DNA of 64,000 nucleotides, taken from the NCBI RefSeq assembly GCF_037026685.1, contig NZ_JBANET010000003.1:1-64000 (forward strand). The letters run 5' to 3'. Each line of letters opens with the position of its first letter. Position 1 is the first letter of the stretch. The notes under the pieces were generated by a model. It worked only from the letters and a program-made list of their open reading frames with translations. It searched no databases and was not told where the DNA came from. The position numbers and the translations under genes are program-made. This DNA is from Orrella sp037026685. Lineage in GTDB: Bacteria > Pseudomonadota > Gammaproteobacteria > Burkholderiales > Burkholderiaceae_B. Shown in pieces: positions 15,919 through 25,290 of this stretch.

Positions 15919-15946
15919 GGGACAGGGGGCGTGCATCCCCTACAAT
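15919..15946 (+). promoter_or_regulatory. Probable promoter of the thiD-like gene
   Basis: GGGACA (15919-15924) and TACAAT (15941-15946) are separated by 16 bases. Transcription would begin near 15953, about 68 bases before the GTG start. I see no TPP-riboswitch consensus (CTGAGA-type box) in this short leader. Confidence 0.4.
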
Positions 15947-16020
15947 GGGGTCAATCTTACCGAAACCCAACCCGGGCTGCCCGCCGGGCGGCCCTTCTTG
16001 CACATACGGACGCCAAGAAC

Positions 16021-16854
16021 GTGGCAGATCCCCTTCTTCCCCCCCTGGTCCTGCTGTTCGGGCCCGTCGACCCGACCGGCGCCGACGGCCTGCCCGGCGA
16101 TGCGGTCACCTGTGCGGCGCTGGGCGCGCACGGCCTGGCCGTGCCCACCGCCCTGACGGTGCAGGACAGCGCCAACGTGGAGGACGTCACCGCCCTGACG
16201 CCCGACCAGATCGACGACCAGGCCCGCTGCCTGCTCGAGGACATGGCCGTGCAGGCCATCAAGGTGGGCGCGCTGCACACGCCCGAGGCCGTCAGCGCGG
16301 TGGCGCAGATCGCCGCCGACTACAGCCACCTGCCGCTGGTGCTGCACCTGGGCGGCCAGGGCCGCCCGCCGGCCGGCGCGGCCGACCACGAACAGGCCGA
16401 GGACGTGCTGGGCGCCTGCTTCGAACTGCTGCTGCCCCAGGCCGACGTGGTGGTGGTCGAGCACACCCGGCTGGCGGGCTGGCACGCCGAAGGCCTGCTC
16501 GAAACCAACGAGCCCAGCGACGCCTACCTGGCGCTGCTGGCCGCCGGGGCCGACTGGGTGCTGACCCTGGGCCACGCGCTGCAGGCCGGGCACCGCAACA
16601 CGCTGCTTAGCGGCCCGGACCAGCAGACCGCCACCTGGCCGTGGCAGGCCCCGGCCGAACGCACCGGCGATTCGGGCGGCGTGCTGGCCGCGGCGCTGGC
16701 CGCCTGGCTGGCGCACGGGCTGCCCATGCCCCAGGCTGCCGAGCGGGCCATCGCCTACGCCGACGCCGCGCTGGGCGCGGCCTTCCGGCCCGGAATGGGG
16801 CTGCACATCGCCCGCCGCATGATCCATCCCGATACAGCAGGAGGACGCGCATGA
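16021..16854 (+). CDS. ThiD-like (hydroxymethylpyrimidine kinase fold) protein, divergent
   Basis: A 277-residue ribokinase-fold protein similar to ThiD, which phosphorylates hydroxymethylpyrimidine for thiamine synthesis. The N-terminal signature survives in altered form: VDPTGADGLPGDAVTCAALGAHG (residues about 18-40) in place of SDPSGGAGIQADLKT. VQAIKVGAL and VVLHLGG follow. Near the C-terminus the catalytic GTGC loop expected in ThiD is replaced by TGDSGG (215-220), so the usual anion-hole Cys is missing. I chose GTG 16021 (VADPLLPPLVLLFG) because residues encoded upstream look random. It overlaps thiE by 4 bases. The family is clear; catalytic activity is uncertain. Confidence 0.8.
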   Translation: MADPLLPPLVLLFGPVDPTGADGLPGDAVTCAALGAHGLAVPTALTVQDSANVEDVTALTPDQIDDQARCLLEDMAVQAIKVGALHTPEAVSAVAQIAADYSHLPLVLHLGGQGRPPAGAADHEQAEDVLGACFELLLPQADVVVVEHTRLAGWHAEGLLETNEPSDAYLALLAAGADWVLTLGHALQAGHRNTLLSGPDQQTATWPWQAPAERTGDSGGVLAAALAAWLAHGLPMPQAAERAIAYADAALGAAFRPGMGLHIARRMIHPDTAGGRA

Positions 16855-17552
16855 ACGCCTCCCCGCCTTCCCCGCAGGGCCCGGCACGGCCCGGCGCCGG
16901 CCTGCGTTTTCCCCGCGGGCTTTACGGCATCACCCCCGAATGGGACGACACCGGCAGGCTGCTGCAGGCCATCCGCGCCGCCGCGCGCGGCGGCATGACG
17001 GCGCTGCAGCTGCGCCGCAAGACGGTCTCGCTGCCCTTCAAGCACCTGCAGGCCCGCGAAGTGCGCGACCTGTGCGCCGAGCTGGGCCTGGTCTTCATCC
17101 TGAACGACCATTGGCGCCTGGCCCAGGAACTGGGCGCGGACGGCGTGCACCTGGGACGCGACGACGGCGACCTGGCCGCCGTGCGCCAGAACCTCGGCCC
17201 GCAGATGCTGATCGGCGCCTCGTGCTATGGCGACCTGCAGCGCGCCCGCCAGGCGCTGGCCGACGGCGCCGACTACCTGGCCTTCGGCGCGATGTTCCCG
17301 TCCTCGTCCAAGCCGCAGGCCACGCCCGCGTCCCTGGACGTGCTGGGCCAGGCCAGGGCGCTGGTCCAGGAGCAGCCCGCCCCGCGTCCCGGCATCGTCG
17401 CCATCGGCGGCATCACGCCCGAGAACGCCGGCCAGGTGCTGCGCGCCGGGGCCGACAGCCTGGCGATGATCAGCGGACTGTTCGATGCGCCCGACATCGA
17501 GGCCGCGGCGCGCCGCTGCACGGCGCTGCTGTCCGGCCCCCAGGCGCCCTGA
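16851..17552 (+). CDS. thiE: Thiamine-phosphate synthase
   Basis: Joins hydroxymethylpyrimidine diphosphate and hydroxyethylthiazole phosphate to give thiamine phosphate. The 233-residue TIM barrel has GLYGITPEWDD near residue 23, the ALQLRRK strand, the FILNDHWRLAQELGADGVHLG segment with its diphosphate- and Mg-binding Asn-Asp, the GASCYGD strand and the YLAFGAMFPSSSKP loop. IVAIGGITPENAG binds the thiazole phosphate. The start overlaps the thiD-like stop by 4 bases (ATGA). Unlike the Nudix-fused homologue at 48.8-49.8 kb, this copy keeps the expected active-site residues and is probably the working enzyme. Confidence 0.93.
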   Translation: MNASPPSPQGPARPGAGLRFPRGLYGITPEWDDTGRLLQAIRAAARGGMTALQLRRKTVSLPFKHLQAREVRDLCAELGLVFILNDHWRLAQELGADGVHLGRDDGDLAAVRQNLGPQMLIGASCYGDLQRARQALADGADYLAFGAMFPSSSKPQATPASLDVLGQARALVQEQPAPRPGIVAIGGITPENAGQVLRAGADSLAMISGLFDAPDIEAAARRCTALLSGPQAP

Positions 17553-17646
17553 ACCGCCCATCCCGCCCGCCGCGGCCCATGACGGGGCCGCGGCGGATTT
17601 TCCTACCCGCCGGCGCCGCGCCGGCCCACCGCAACGCAAGCAAGCC

Positions 17647-18936
<1,290 letters not shown>

Positions 18937-18981
18937 TCGCGGCGCCGCCTTCCGCTTGGGAAAGCTTGCTGTCTGACGGCC

Positions 18982-18999
18982 CTCCCCCTGCTTGGGGAG
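18982..18999. terminator. Weak stem-loop between hemL and siaD
   Basis: CTCCCC and GGGGAG can pair around a 6-base loop, 45 bases after the hemL stop. There is no clear U-run directly after it. The rest of the 247-base gap between these convergent genes shows no open reading frame that I believe. Confidence 0.3.
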
Positions 19000-19183
19000 A
19001 CCGATCTGCCTGGTTTTCCTTGCCCTGTTTGTAAAACGACCGCTGCCTGACCGCCGGCAAGGCCGGGCGGGGCGGCGGGCGATTCCCGGCGCCGGGCGCG
19101 GCGCGACCGGCCTCGGCGGACGTGTCCAAGCAGACCCAAGCGGACGCATTCCAACGAGCGCATGCCCAACGCCCCGCCGCCAG

Positions 19184-19984
19184 CTAGCCTAATGCGCCAT
19201 CGTCGATTTCGACGCGGTCTCGACCCAACTGCTTGGCCCGGTAAAGGGCACGGTCGGCGCGATCGATGGCGGCGGAGAAATTCTCGCCGGGTTCGTAATG
19301 GGCCACCCCCACGCTGATGGTCAGCCACAACGACTGGTCGGCGATCGGCAGCGGCACGGTGCGCAGGTGGCTGCGCAGGTTCTCGGCCAGCGTGCGGGCG
19401 TCCTCCAGCGTGGTGGCCGGCAGGATCAGCACGAACTCCTCGCCGCCCCAACGGGCGCACAGCTCGTCGCCCTTCAGGCGCGCGGCCAGGGCCTGCGCGA
19501 TCTCGACCAGCACCCGGTCGCCGGCCTCGTGGCCGTAGCGGTCGTTGACGCTCTTGAAATGGTCCACGTCGATCATGGCGATGGCATAGGCGCTGCCGCC
19601 GGCGGCCACCATGGCGGTTTCCTCGCGCAAGCGTTCCATCACCATGCGGCGGTTGTACAGGCCGGTCAGCGGATCGCGATGCGAGGCCTCGCGCAGCGCC
19701 TCGTTAAGGTCGCGCATCATCTCCTGGTAGCGGTCGGAAATGCGCGCAACCTTGCCGATGCGCTTGAGCTGGCGCTCGAAGCGCTCGTTGATGCTGAGCT
19801 CGCGCTCGCGCGCCATGGCCTGGTAGGCGTCCGAGATATAGGTAATCCGCTCGATGCGCGCCATCTGCTGGTGCGAGCGCTGCCACAGGCCATCGAGCGC
19901 TTCGCGCAACGGATGGCCCTGGTATTGGGGATCGGCCAGCAGGCGCTGGATGCGCGCGTCTAGCTCGTCCTCGTCCGATTTCAT
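19184..19984 (-). CDS. siaD: SiaD-type diguanylate cyclase (GGDEF domain)
   Basis: Makes cyclic di-GMP from two GTP, the output enzyme of the Sia module. The 266-residue cytoplasmic protein has an N-terminal helical region (about 1-98) with coiled-coil character, thought to receive SiaC in the Pseudomonas homologue, then a full GGDEF domain: DPLTGLYNRR (104-113), MIDVDHFKSVND (138-149) and the active GGEEF (180-184). The inhibitory I-site position reads KGDE (171-174) instead of RxxD, so feedback inhibition may be lost or weak. The ATG at 19984 overlaps the siaC stop (ATGA), placing it last in the siaABCD operon. The name is assigned on synteny and domain content. Confidence 0.9.
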   Translation of the reverse strand: MKSDEDELDARIQRLLADPQYQGHPLREALDGLWQRSHQQMARIERITYISDAYQAMARERELSINERFERQLKRIGKVARISDRYQEMMRDLNEALREASHRDPLTGLYNRRMVMERLREETAMVAAGGSAYAIAMIDVDHFKSVNDRYGHEAGDRVLVEIAQALAARLKGDELCARWGGEEFVLILPATTLEDARTLAENLRSHLRTVPLPIADQSLWLTISVGVAHYEPGENFSAAIDRADRALYRAKQLGRDRVEIDDGALG

Positions 19985-20358
19985 GACCGGCTCACGATCT
20001 CGAAAGGAAAGCTGCAGTCTTCCTTGAACTCCTCGGCCAGCTCGCCCACGCGCTCGTTGCGGCTGTCGTAGGACCATTGCAGCGTGACCGCGCGGCCCTG
20101 CCCATGGGCCTCCTCGAGCAGATCCAGGATGTCCATCATGGCCTTGACGCTGCTGGTGTTCAGGTACAGCAGTTCCAGGTCCAGGTGCAGCGGGCGGTCC
20201 TGGGTACGCAGGAATTCGTCGACCCACGCGATCACCGGGCCGAACAGTTCGAAGGAGTTCTCGGGATACGAGTCGCCTTGCATCTGCAGCAGGCCGCGCT
20301 GGAAATCGGCCTGGACGCCGGGCGTGGACTGCGTGGCGGAAATGGTCAGGTCTTTCAT
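19981..20358 (-). CDS. siaC: SiaC-family regulatory phosphoprotein
   Basis: A 125-residue protein of the DUF1987/SiaC family. In Pseudomonas aeruginosa SiaC is phosphorylated by SiaB and dephosphorylated by SiaA; the unphosphorylated form binds and activates SiaD. The phosphorylated threonine there is Thr68, and here Thr68 falls in the matching LYLNTSSVKAMMD segment, so the site is conserved in position. The STAS-like alternation of strands and helices fits an anti-sigma-antagonist type fold. It sits between siaB (23-base gap) and siaD (4-base overlap). Confidence 0.92.
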   Translation of the reverse strand: MKDLTISATQSTPGVQADFQRGLLQMQGDSYPENSFELFGPVIAWVDEFLRTQDRPLHLDLELLYLNTSSVKAMMDILDLLEEAHGQGRAVTLQWSYDSRNERVGELAEEFKEDCSFPFEIVSRS

Positions 20359-20381
20359 GTATGTCGTGCGAAGGGTTGGGA

Positions 20382-20924
20382 TCAGATCACCACGCTCAGG
20401 CTGAAGAAGGCGCTTTGGCCCGAGGTATGGCTGAGCGTGGCGTTCATGGGCGCGCTGGCGCGGCGCGCGATATCGATCAGCCCCAGGCCCGCGCCGCTGG
20501 GCGCGTCGGGATCGCGCGGCTTGCGCAGCTGCTCCTTGTACAGGGCCTTGAGCTGGGTCTTGTCCAGCGCGGCCAGTTCCTCCACGCGCTTGAGCAGGAC
20601 CTGCCCGTCCTCCGATTCGATGCGGTTGCCCGCCGACACCACATAGCGCCCCTGCTCGTCGCGCGCGATGACCACCGTGGCGCTGGCGTCCGCGTCGGTA
20701 TAGCCGCGCGTGGCGGCATAGTGGCGGATGTTCTGCGTCATCTCGATATAGGCCGAGAACACGTCGGTGGCCGCGCGCGGCTGGGCCGCCTCGGTATCCA
20801 GGTAACGCCGCAGGGCGTTGCCGATTTCCTCGATCAGGCTGCGTGAAATCGGGCCATTGAAGCACAGGAGCGTGCGGTCCATATTGAACCGCTCGCGCAG
20901 CGCGTACAACTCGGGGGCGTTCAT
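20382..20924 (-). CDS. siaB: SiaB-family protein kinase
   Basis: A 180-residue protein of the SiaB (DUF6272) family, with a GHKL-type ATP-binding fold. The N-box-like motif is EMTQNIRHYA near residues 62-71 and the glycine-rich GAGLGLIDIARRA near 144-156 corresponds to the ATP lid region. In the characterised pathway SiaB phosphorylates SiaC on threonine and so turns off SiaD. It starts 15 bases after the siaA stop, which supports a single transcript. Confidence 0.9.
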   Translation of the reverse strand: MNAPELYALRERFNMDRTLLCFNGPISRSLIEEIGNALRRYLDTEAAQPRAATDVFSAYIEMTQNIRHYAATRGYTDADASATVVIARDEQGRYVVSAGNRIESEDGQVLLKRVEELAALDKTQLKALYKEQLRKPRDPDAPSGAGLGLIDIARRASAPMNATLSHTSGQSAFFSLSVVI

Positions 20925-20939
20925 GATGCGTTTCCCTGT

Positions 20940-22928
20940 TCAGTCGAAGCGGAAAGCCAATATCGTAATGTCGTCGCGTTGCGGATTGCCGCCCTGGTAG
21001 CGTTGCAGCGTCGCCGCGAAGGCGCCGGACTGCTCGGACAAGGGCATTTTCGCGCACTCTTGCAACATTTGTGTAAACCGCGTGTTGCCAAAACCGTAGC
21101 CATGCTCGCCGCCGGCCTGGTCCAGGAAGCCGTCGGTGCTCAGGTAGAAGGTCCAGCCCGGGGTCAACGCCGCCTCGAGGTTCCGGACCTCGGGCGCGCG
21201 GCGGTCGAACAGCGCGCGCCGTCCGCCCTTGAACTCGCGCACCTGCTCGCCGTTGCTGGCATACAGCGAGATCTTGGCGCCGGCAAAGCGCAGCCGCGCG
21301 CCCTGGCGGTCGACGTAGACCAGCCCGGCGTCCAGGTTGGTGGCCAGGGCCGGCGGCAGCTGGGCATCGGCCACCATGGCGCGCAGGGCCTGGTCGGTGC
21401 GCTGCAGGATGGCCGCCGGATCGCTGCAGCCGCATTCGGAGATGGCCCCGTCGATGGCCGCCCGCGCCAGCATGGTCATCAGCGCGCCCGGCACGCCGTG
21501 CCCGGCGCAATCGATGACGCCCAGCAGGCAATTGGCGCCGTCGGCGCGGAACACGTAGAAGTCGCCGCCCACCACGTCGCGCGGCTTCCAGAGAACGAAG
21601 TGCCGCTCGCCCAGCGACTGGGTCAGCTGGCGGTCCGGCAAGATGGCGCGCTGGATCAGGCTGGCGTAGTCGATCGAATCGCCGATCTTCTTGTGCGCCA
21701 CGGCCATCTCGGCATTGGCCTGCTCCAGCTTGTAGGTGCGTTCGCGGACCTTGGCCTCGAGCTCGGCCGTGTGGCTGCGCACCTTTTCGGCCATCAGGCC
21801 AAAGGCGCGGGTCAGCTCGCCGATCTCGTCCCTGCCCCGGTCCGACAGCGTGACCTCGTACCGGCCCTGCGCGATAGCGCGCGCCGATTGCTGCAGCCGG
21901 CGCAGCGGCGCCAGCACCAGCCGCTCGACCAGGTAGCCGAAACCGAGCAGCAGCGCGCCCAACAGCAGCAGCAGCGTGAGCAGCGCGGGCAGGATCCACT
22001 CCATGTCCAGGATCCTGGCGGCGCGCAAGTCCAGCGCGGTCACCACGTACCAGGACAGCTCGGGCACGTAGGCCAGCGCCACCAGGTGCGGCCGGCCCTC
22101 CATGACGGCGTTGAAAGCCTGCACCTGGCCGGCCTGGCCGCGCGCGCGCAGCAGCGCTTGCTGCAGGGCCTGGCGCCCGCTTGCATCGTCGATCAGGTCG
22201 GCCATGCGGCTGTCGCTGGTGGAAGGCCCGATGGCCGAGTTGAAGGCGATGCGCTGCGGATCCCGGTGCGCCTGGATGGCGCCGTTGCCGTCCAGGATCA
22301 CAGGCATGATGCCCGGCTCGGCCGCGCCCAGGAACGCGTCCAGGAACCCGGCCAGGTCCAGGCTCGCACCGGCCGTGCCCAGCGGCGTGTCGCCGTCCTT
22401 GATGAGCACGTTCATCCAGATGCGGGTGATCCCCAGCGCGCGATCGGTGCTGACGTTCAGCGTATGATCGCCGCCCCGCTGCAAGGTGACGTAGAACCAG
22501 GCGTCCTTGGGGTTGCCCGGCTCCAGCCGGTAGCGGGGCGCGTCCGAGTAGGGCTTGGCCGTATCGTTGTAGTAGTAGTCGCCGCTGCCGGCGCTGACCA
22601 GGAAATAGGCGTGGTCGGCCAGGTCGCCGCGATAGCGCTCGGCCTCGCGAAAGAACTGGGCGCGCTTTTCGGGATCGCCCTCGTCGCGCATCCACTGCAG
22701 CGTGACCTCGGAGTTGGCCAGGCGCCGCGACAACGCCAGCTCGCGCGAGAGCGGGCCCTGGATGCGCTCGAGATTGAGCTGGGTGACGTTGCGGGCATAG
22801 CTGGCGCCGAAATGCTGGCGCACCCCGTCGACGGCGAGCCAGCCGGCCAACCCGGCCGGAATCAGGGCGAACAGGCAGGCAAGGACGAGCGCCAGCAGCG
22901 ACTTGCCTCGCAATCCCAGATGGGCCAT
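20940..22928 (-). CDS. siaA: SiaA-type membrane PP2C phosphatase with sensor and HAMP domains
   Basis: A 662-residue inner-membrane receptor phosphatase. One transmembrane helix near residues 10-33 is followed by a large periplasmic dCache-like sensory region (about 34-310) and a second helix near 315-340 (ILPALLTLLLLLGALLLGF). Then come a HAMP linker (LVLAPLRRLQQSARAIAQG), a coiled-coil segment and a SpoIIE-like PP2C domain with metal sites DVVGGDFYVF and GVIDCAGHGVPGALMT. It is predicted to dephosphorylate SiaC in response to an external signal and so raise cyclic di-GMP. I chose ATG 22928 (MAHLGLRGKSLLAL) because the membrane helix begins there; an upstream in-frame start would add 31 unlikely residues. 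The ligand is unknown. Confidence 0.9.
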   Translation of the reverse strand: MAHLGLRGKSLLALVLACLFALIPAGLAGWLAVDGVRQHFGASYARNVTQLNLERIQGPLSRELALSRRLANSEVTLQWMRDEGDPEKRAQFFREAERYRGDLADHAYFLVSAGSGDYYYNDTAKPYSDAPRYRLEPGNPKDAWFYVTLQRGGDHTLNVSTDRALGITRIWMNVLIKDGDTPLGTAGASLDLAGFLDAFLGAAEPGIMPVILDGNGAIQAHRDPQRIAFNSAIGPSTSDSRMADLIDDASGRQALQQALLRARGQAGQVQAFNAVMEGRPHLVALAYVPELSWYVVTALDLRAARILDMEWILPALLTLLLLLGALLLGFGYLVERLVLAPLRRLQQSARAIAQGRYEVTLSDRGRDEIGELTRAFGLMAEKVRSHTAELEAKVRERTYKLEQANAEMAVAHKKIGDSIDYASLIQRAILPDRQLTQSLGERHFVLWKPRDVVGGDFYVFRADGANCLLGVIDCAGHGVPGALMTMLARAAIDGAISECGCSDPAAILQRTDQALRAMVADAQLPPALATNLDAGLVYVDRQGARLRFAGAKISLYASNGEQVREFKGGRRALFDRRAPEVRNLEAALTPGWTFYLSTDGFLDQAGGEHGYGFGNTRFTQMLQECAKMPLSEQSGAFAATLQRYQGGNPQRDDITILAFRFD

Positions 22929-23114
22929 GGACGAACTATTCCCAAAAAGTACCGGAGCCGAAAGGGCCAAGGGGCTGGCATCGCCGCAAGGGCATGCGCA
23001 TGCACGCGCGAGGCCCGGCACCTCGCTGCGTGCACCGGCGAAAGCGCGGCCGGGCGTGTAGTGTAGTGCCCCCGGCCCGCGCGCAGGCCGGCGCCGGCGA
23101 TATCGCAGGGAAAA

Positions 23115-23132
23115 GCCGCCGCCCGGGCGGCG
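23115..23132 (-). terminator. Hairpin terminator downstream of the Fe-alcohol dehydrogenase
   Basis: The 16-bp perfect palindrome CGCCGCCCGGGCGGCG (23117-23132) is followed on the minus strand by GCTTTTCCC. It begins about 10 bases after the stop of the last gene of the CoA-transferase operon. It looks like a rho-independent terminator for that operon and separates it from siaA. Confidence 0.55.
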
Positions 23133-23142
23133 AAAGGATGTG

Positions 23143-24213
23143 CTAGTCCTGGGCCGGCGCCCGGCCTTCCCAGGCGTCGTGCAGCAGCCGGCGCAGGCGC
23201 TCGGGCTGCAGCGGCGCGGGATTCCAGTACGGCCGAGCCAGGGTCAGGTCCGCCGCCCGCTGCAGGTCGGCTTGGCGCAGGCCCAGTTCGCGCAGCGAAC
23301 CCGGCGCGCCCAGCCCGCCGGCCAGGGCATGCAGCGCGGCAGGGGCCTGCGCGCCGGGCACGTCCAGCGCCTGCCCGATACGCTGCATGGCCAGGGGCGC
23401 GGCCAAGGCGTTGTACGCCAGGGCATGCGGCAGCACGACCGCATGCGTCTGCGCATGCGGCAGCCCGAAGCTGCCGCCCAGGGTATGGCACAGCTTGTGG
23501 TGCAAGGCCATGCCCACGCCGCCCAGCACCATGCCGGCCAGCCAGGCGCCTTGCAGGCAATCGGCCCGCGCGTGCAGGTCCGCCGGCGCGGCCGCCAGCC
23601 GCGCCAGGCCGCCTGCCAGGGCGCGGATCGCAGATTGCGCCATGATGTCCATGACCGGGTTGCCGTCGCGCGCATACAGCCCCTCGGCCGCATGGGCGAT
23701 GGCGTTCAGGCCGCTGGCCACGGCCACCGGCACGGGCAGCGCCAGCGTCAGCGCCGGATCGTAGATGACCAGGCGCGGCACCACCCGCTCGTCCGAGCCG
23801 GTCTGCTTGCCGTCCGGGCCGGTGATGCCGTAGATGGCCGTCATCTCCGAGCCGGAATAGGTGGTCGGCACCGCCGCCACCGTCAAGGGGTGCCGCAGCG
23901 CCATCGCCTTGGCCAGGCCGATGGGCGAGCCGCCGCCCAGCGCCACGGCGCAGTCGGCGCCCGCCTGGCGCGCGGCGCGCGCCGCATCGTCGGCCACCTC
24001 GGCCGGCACGTGCATCTGCGCCTGGTCGTACACGCCGGCGGCCAGCGGCCCCAGCTCCCGGGCCAGCGCCAGCGCGGCGCCACGCTGGCGCGCGGTGCAC
24101 ACCAGCAAGGCCCGGCGCACGCCCAGCCGTTCGAGCTCCTGCGCCAGCGTGCGCAGCGCCCCGTTGCCGAACACCACGCGCGCGCTGCGGCCGGTATAGA
24201 CGAAGTCGCGCAT
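23143..24213 (-). CDS. Iron-containing alcohol dehydrogenase, maleylacetate-reductase-like
   Basis: A 356-residue dehydroquinate-synthase-like oxidoreductase of the type III alcohol dehydrogenase superfamily, closest by eye to maleylacetate reductases. The nucleotide segment is VALGGGSPIGLAKA near residue 90, followed by VPTTYSGSEMTAIYGIT, which is characteristic of maleylacetate reductase. GLNAIAHAAEGLYA and HHKLCHTLGGSFGLPHAQTHAVVLPH contain metal-position histidines. Maleylacetate reductase feeds aromatic degradation intermediates into 3-oxoadipate. No ring-cleavage dioxygenase is nearby, so the natural substrate may differ. It is the last gene of the minus-strand operon, 10 bases after the Bug-protein stop, and ends before a hairpin. 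Confidence 0.83.
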   Translation of the reverse strand: MRDFVYTGRSARVVFGNGALRTLAQELERLGVRRALLVCTARQRGAALALARELGPLAAGVYDQAQMHVPAEVADDAARAARQAGADCAVALGGGSPIGLAKAMALRHPLTVAAVPTTYSGSEMTAIYGITGPDGKQTGSDERVVPRLVIYDPALTLALPVPVAVASGLNAIAHAAEGLYARDGNPVMDIMAQSAIRALAGGLARLAAAPADLHARADCLQGAWLAGMVLGGVGMALHHKLCHTLGGSFGLPHAQTHAVVLPHALAYNALAAPLAMQRIGQALDVPGAQAPAALHALAGGLGAPGSLRELGLRQADLQRAADLTLARPYWNPAPLQPERLRRLLHDAWEGRAPAQD

Positions 24214-24223
24214 GCGAGTCCGC

Positions 24224-25231
24224 TCAGTTGACCTGCGCGCCGGACCTGGCCACCAGTTCGGACCACTTGGCGATCTCGGCCTGGTTAAAGCGCGCGACAT
24301 CGCGCGTGGCCTCGTCGCCGGGCTCCACGCCTTGCTGCAGAAGGCGCCGGCGGATCTGCTCGTCCGCCAGCGTGGCGGCCGCCGCCTCGCGCAGCGCGGC
24401 CAGGACGGGCTCGGGGGTGGCGCGCGGCGCATACAGCATGAACCAGGCCACCAGGTCGAAATCGCTGCCGGTCTGCTCGGCGATGGAGGGCAGCTCGGGC
24501 GCGGCAACGCTGCGGCGCGCGCTGGAGACGCCCAGGGCGCGCATCTTGCCCGCCTGCACGTGCGGCATGACGGCGGCCGGATGGTAGAACATGAACTGCA
24601 CCTGTCCCGACATGACGTCCGACACCGCCATGCCCCCTTCCTTGTAGGGCACGTGCAGCATTTCCCCGCCCAGCCTGGCCTTGAGCAGTTCGCCGGCCAG
24701 GTGGCCCGAGGTGCCGCTGCCGGCCGAGGCGAAGGCCACGCCCTGCTTGCTAGCCGCGGCCCGGGCCAGTTCCTCCAGCGACGTGATGGCCGATTGCCCG
24801 CCGACCACCAGGATGGTGGGCGTCTGGCCCACGAAGGCCACCGGCGCGAAATCGGCCATCGGGTCATAGCCGGGGTTGCGGTACAGCGCCTGGTTGATGG
24901 CATGGGTGCCCACCGTTCCCATTACCAGCGTATAGCCGTCGGCGGGCGCGCGCGCCACCAGGGCCGTGCCGATGGTGCCGCCTCCTCCGGCGCGGTTCTC
25001 GACGATCACCGTCTGGCCCAGGGCCTGGCCCATGCGTTCGGCGACGATGCGCGAGATGGTGTCGGTGGTCGTGCCCGGCCCGAAAGGCACGATCATCCTC
25101 ACCGGACGCTCCGGGAAATCGGCAGCCGGCGCCCCGGCGGCTTGCGCGCCCAGCGCGGCAAGGCCCAGGCTGGCGGCCAGCGCCAAGCGGCGCAGGGTGA
25201 CGGTCAGGCGTGAAGGGGTATCGCGGTGCAT
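24224..25231 (-). CDS. Bug-family (TctC-like) periplasmic solute-binding protein
   Basis: A 335-residue extracytoplasmic binding protein of the tripartite tricarboxylate transporter family, hugely expanded in Bordetella. A Sec signal peptide (about residues 1-31, LALAASLGLAALGAQAAG) precedes the family opening FPERPVRMIVPFGPGTTTD. ENRAGGGGTIGTALVARAPADGYTL and YKEGGMAVSDVMSGQVQFMF follow. The start ATG 25231 is preceded by GAGGAG. No tctA/tctB membrane genes are adjacent, as is usual for Bug proteins. Bug proteins typically bind carboxylates, so the ligand is probably the acid processed by the neighbouring CoA-transferase and lyase (inference). Confidence 0.92.
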   Translation of the reverse strand: MHRDTPSRLTVTLRRLALAASLGLAALGAQAAGAPAADFPERPVRMIVPFGPGTTTDTISRIVAERMGQALGQTVIVENRAGGGGTIGTALVARAPADGYTLVMGTVGTHAINQALYRNPGYDPMADFAPVAFVGQTPTILVVGGQSAITSLEELARAAASKQGVAFASAGSGTSGHLAGELLKARLGGEMLHVPYKEGGMAVSDVMSGQVQFMFYHPAAVMPHVQAGKMRALGVSSARRSVAAPELPSIAEQTGSDFDLVAWFMLYAPRATPEPVLAALREAAAATLADEQIRRRLLQQGVEPGDEATRDVARFNQAEIAKWSELVARSGAQVN

Positions 25232-25290
25232 GGATGTCTCCTCAAAGTTTCTGGTTCTTGTCTTGTGTTCCGGCGCCGGGCGCCGGCCGG

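Noticed and set aside
15953..16020. TPP riboswitch before the thiD-like and thiE genes
   Set aside because: The leader is only about 68 bases and I find no THI-box consensus or matching helices.
18937..19183. A small gene in the hemL-siaD gap
   Set aside because: The short open frames there have no ribosome site and arginine/proline-rich composition typical of random GC-rich sequence.
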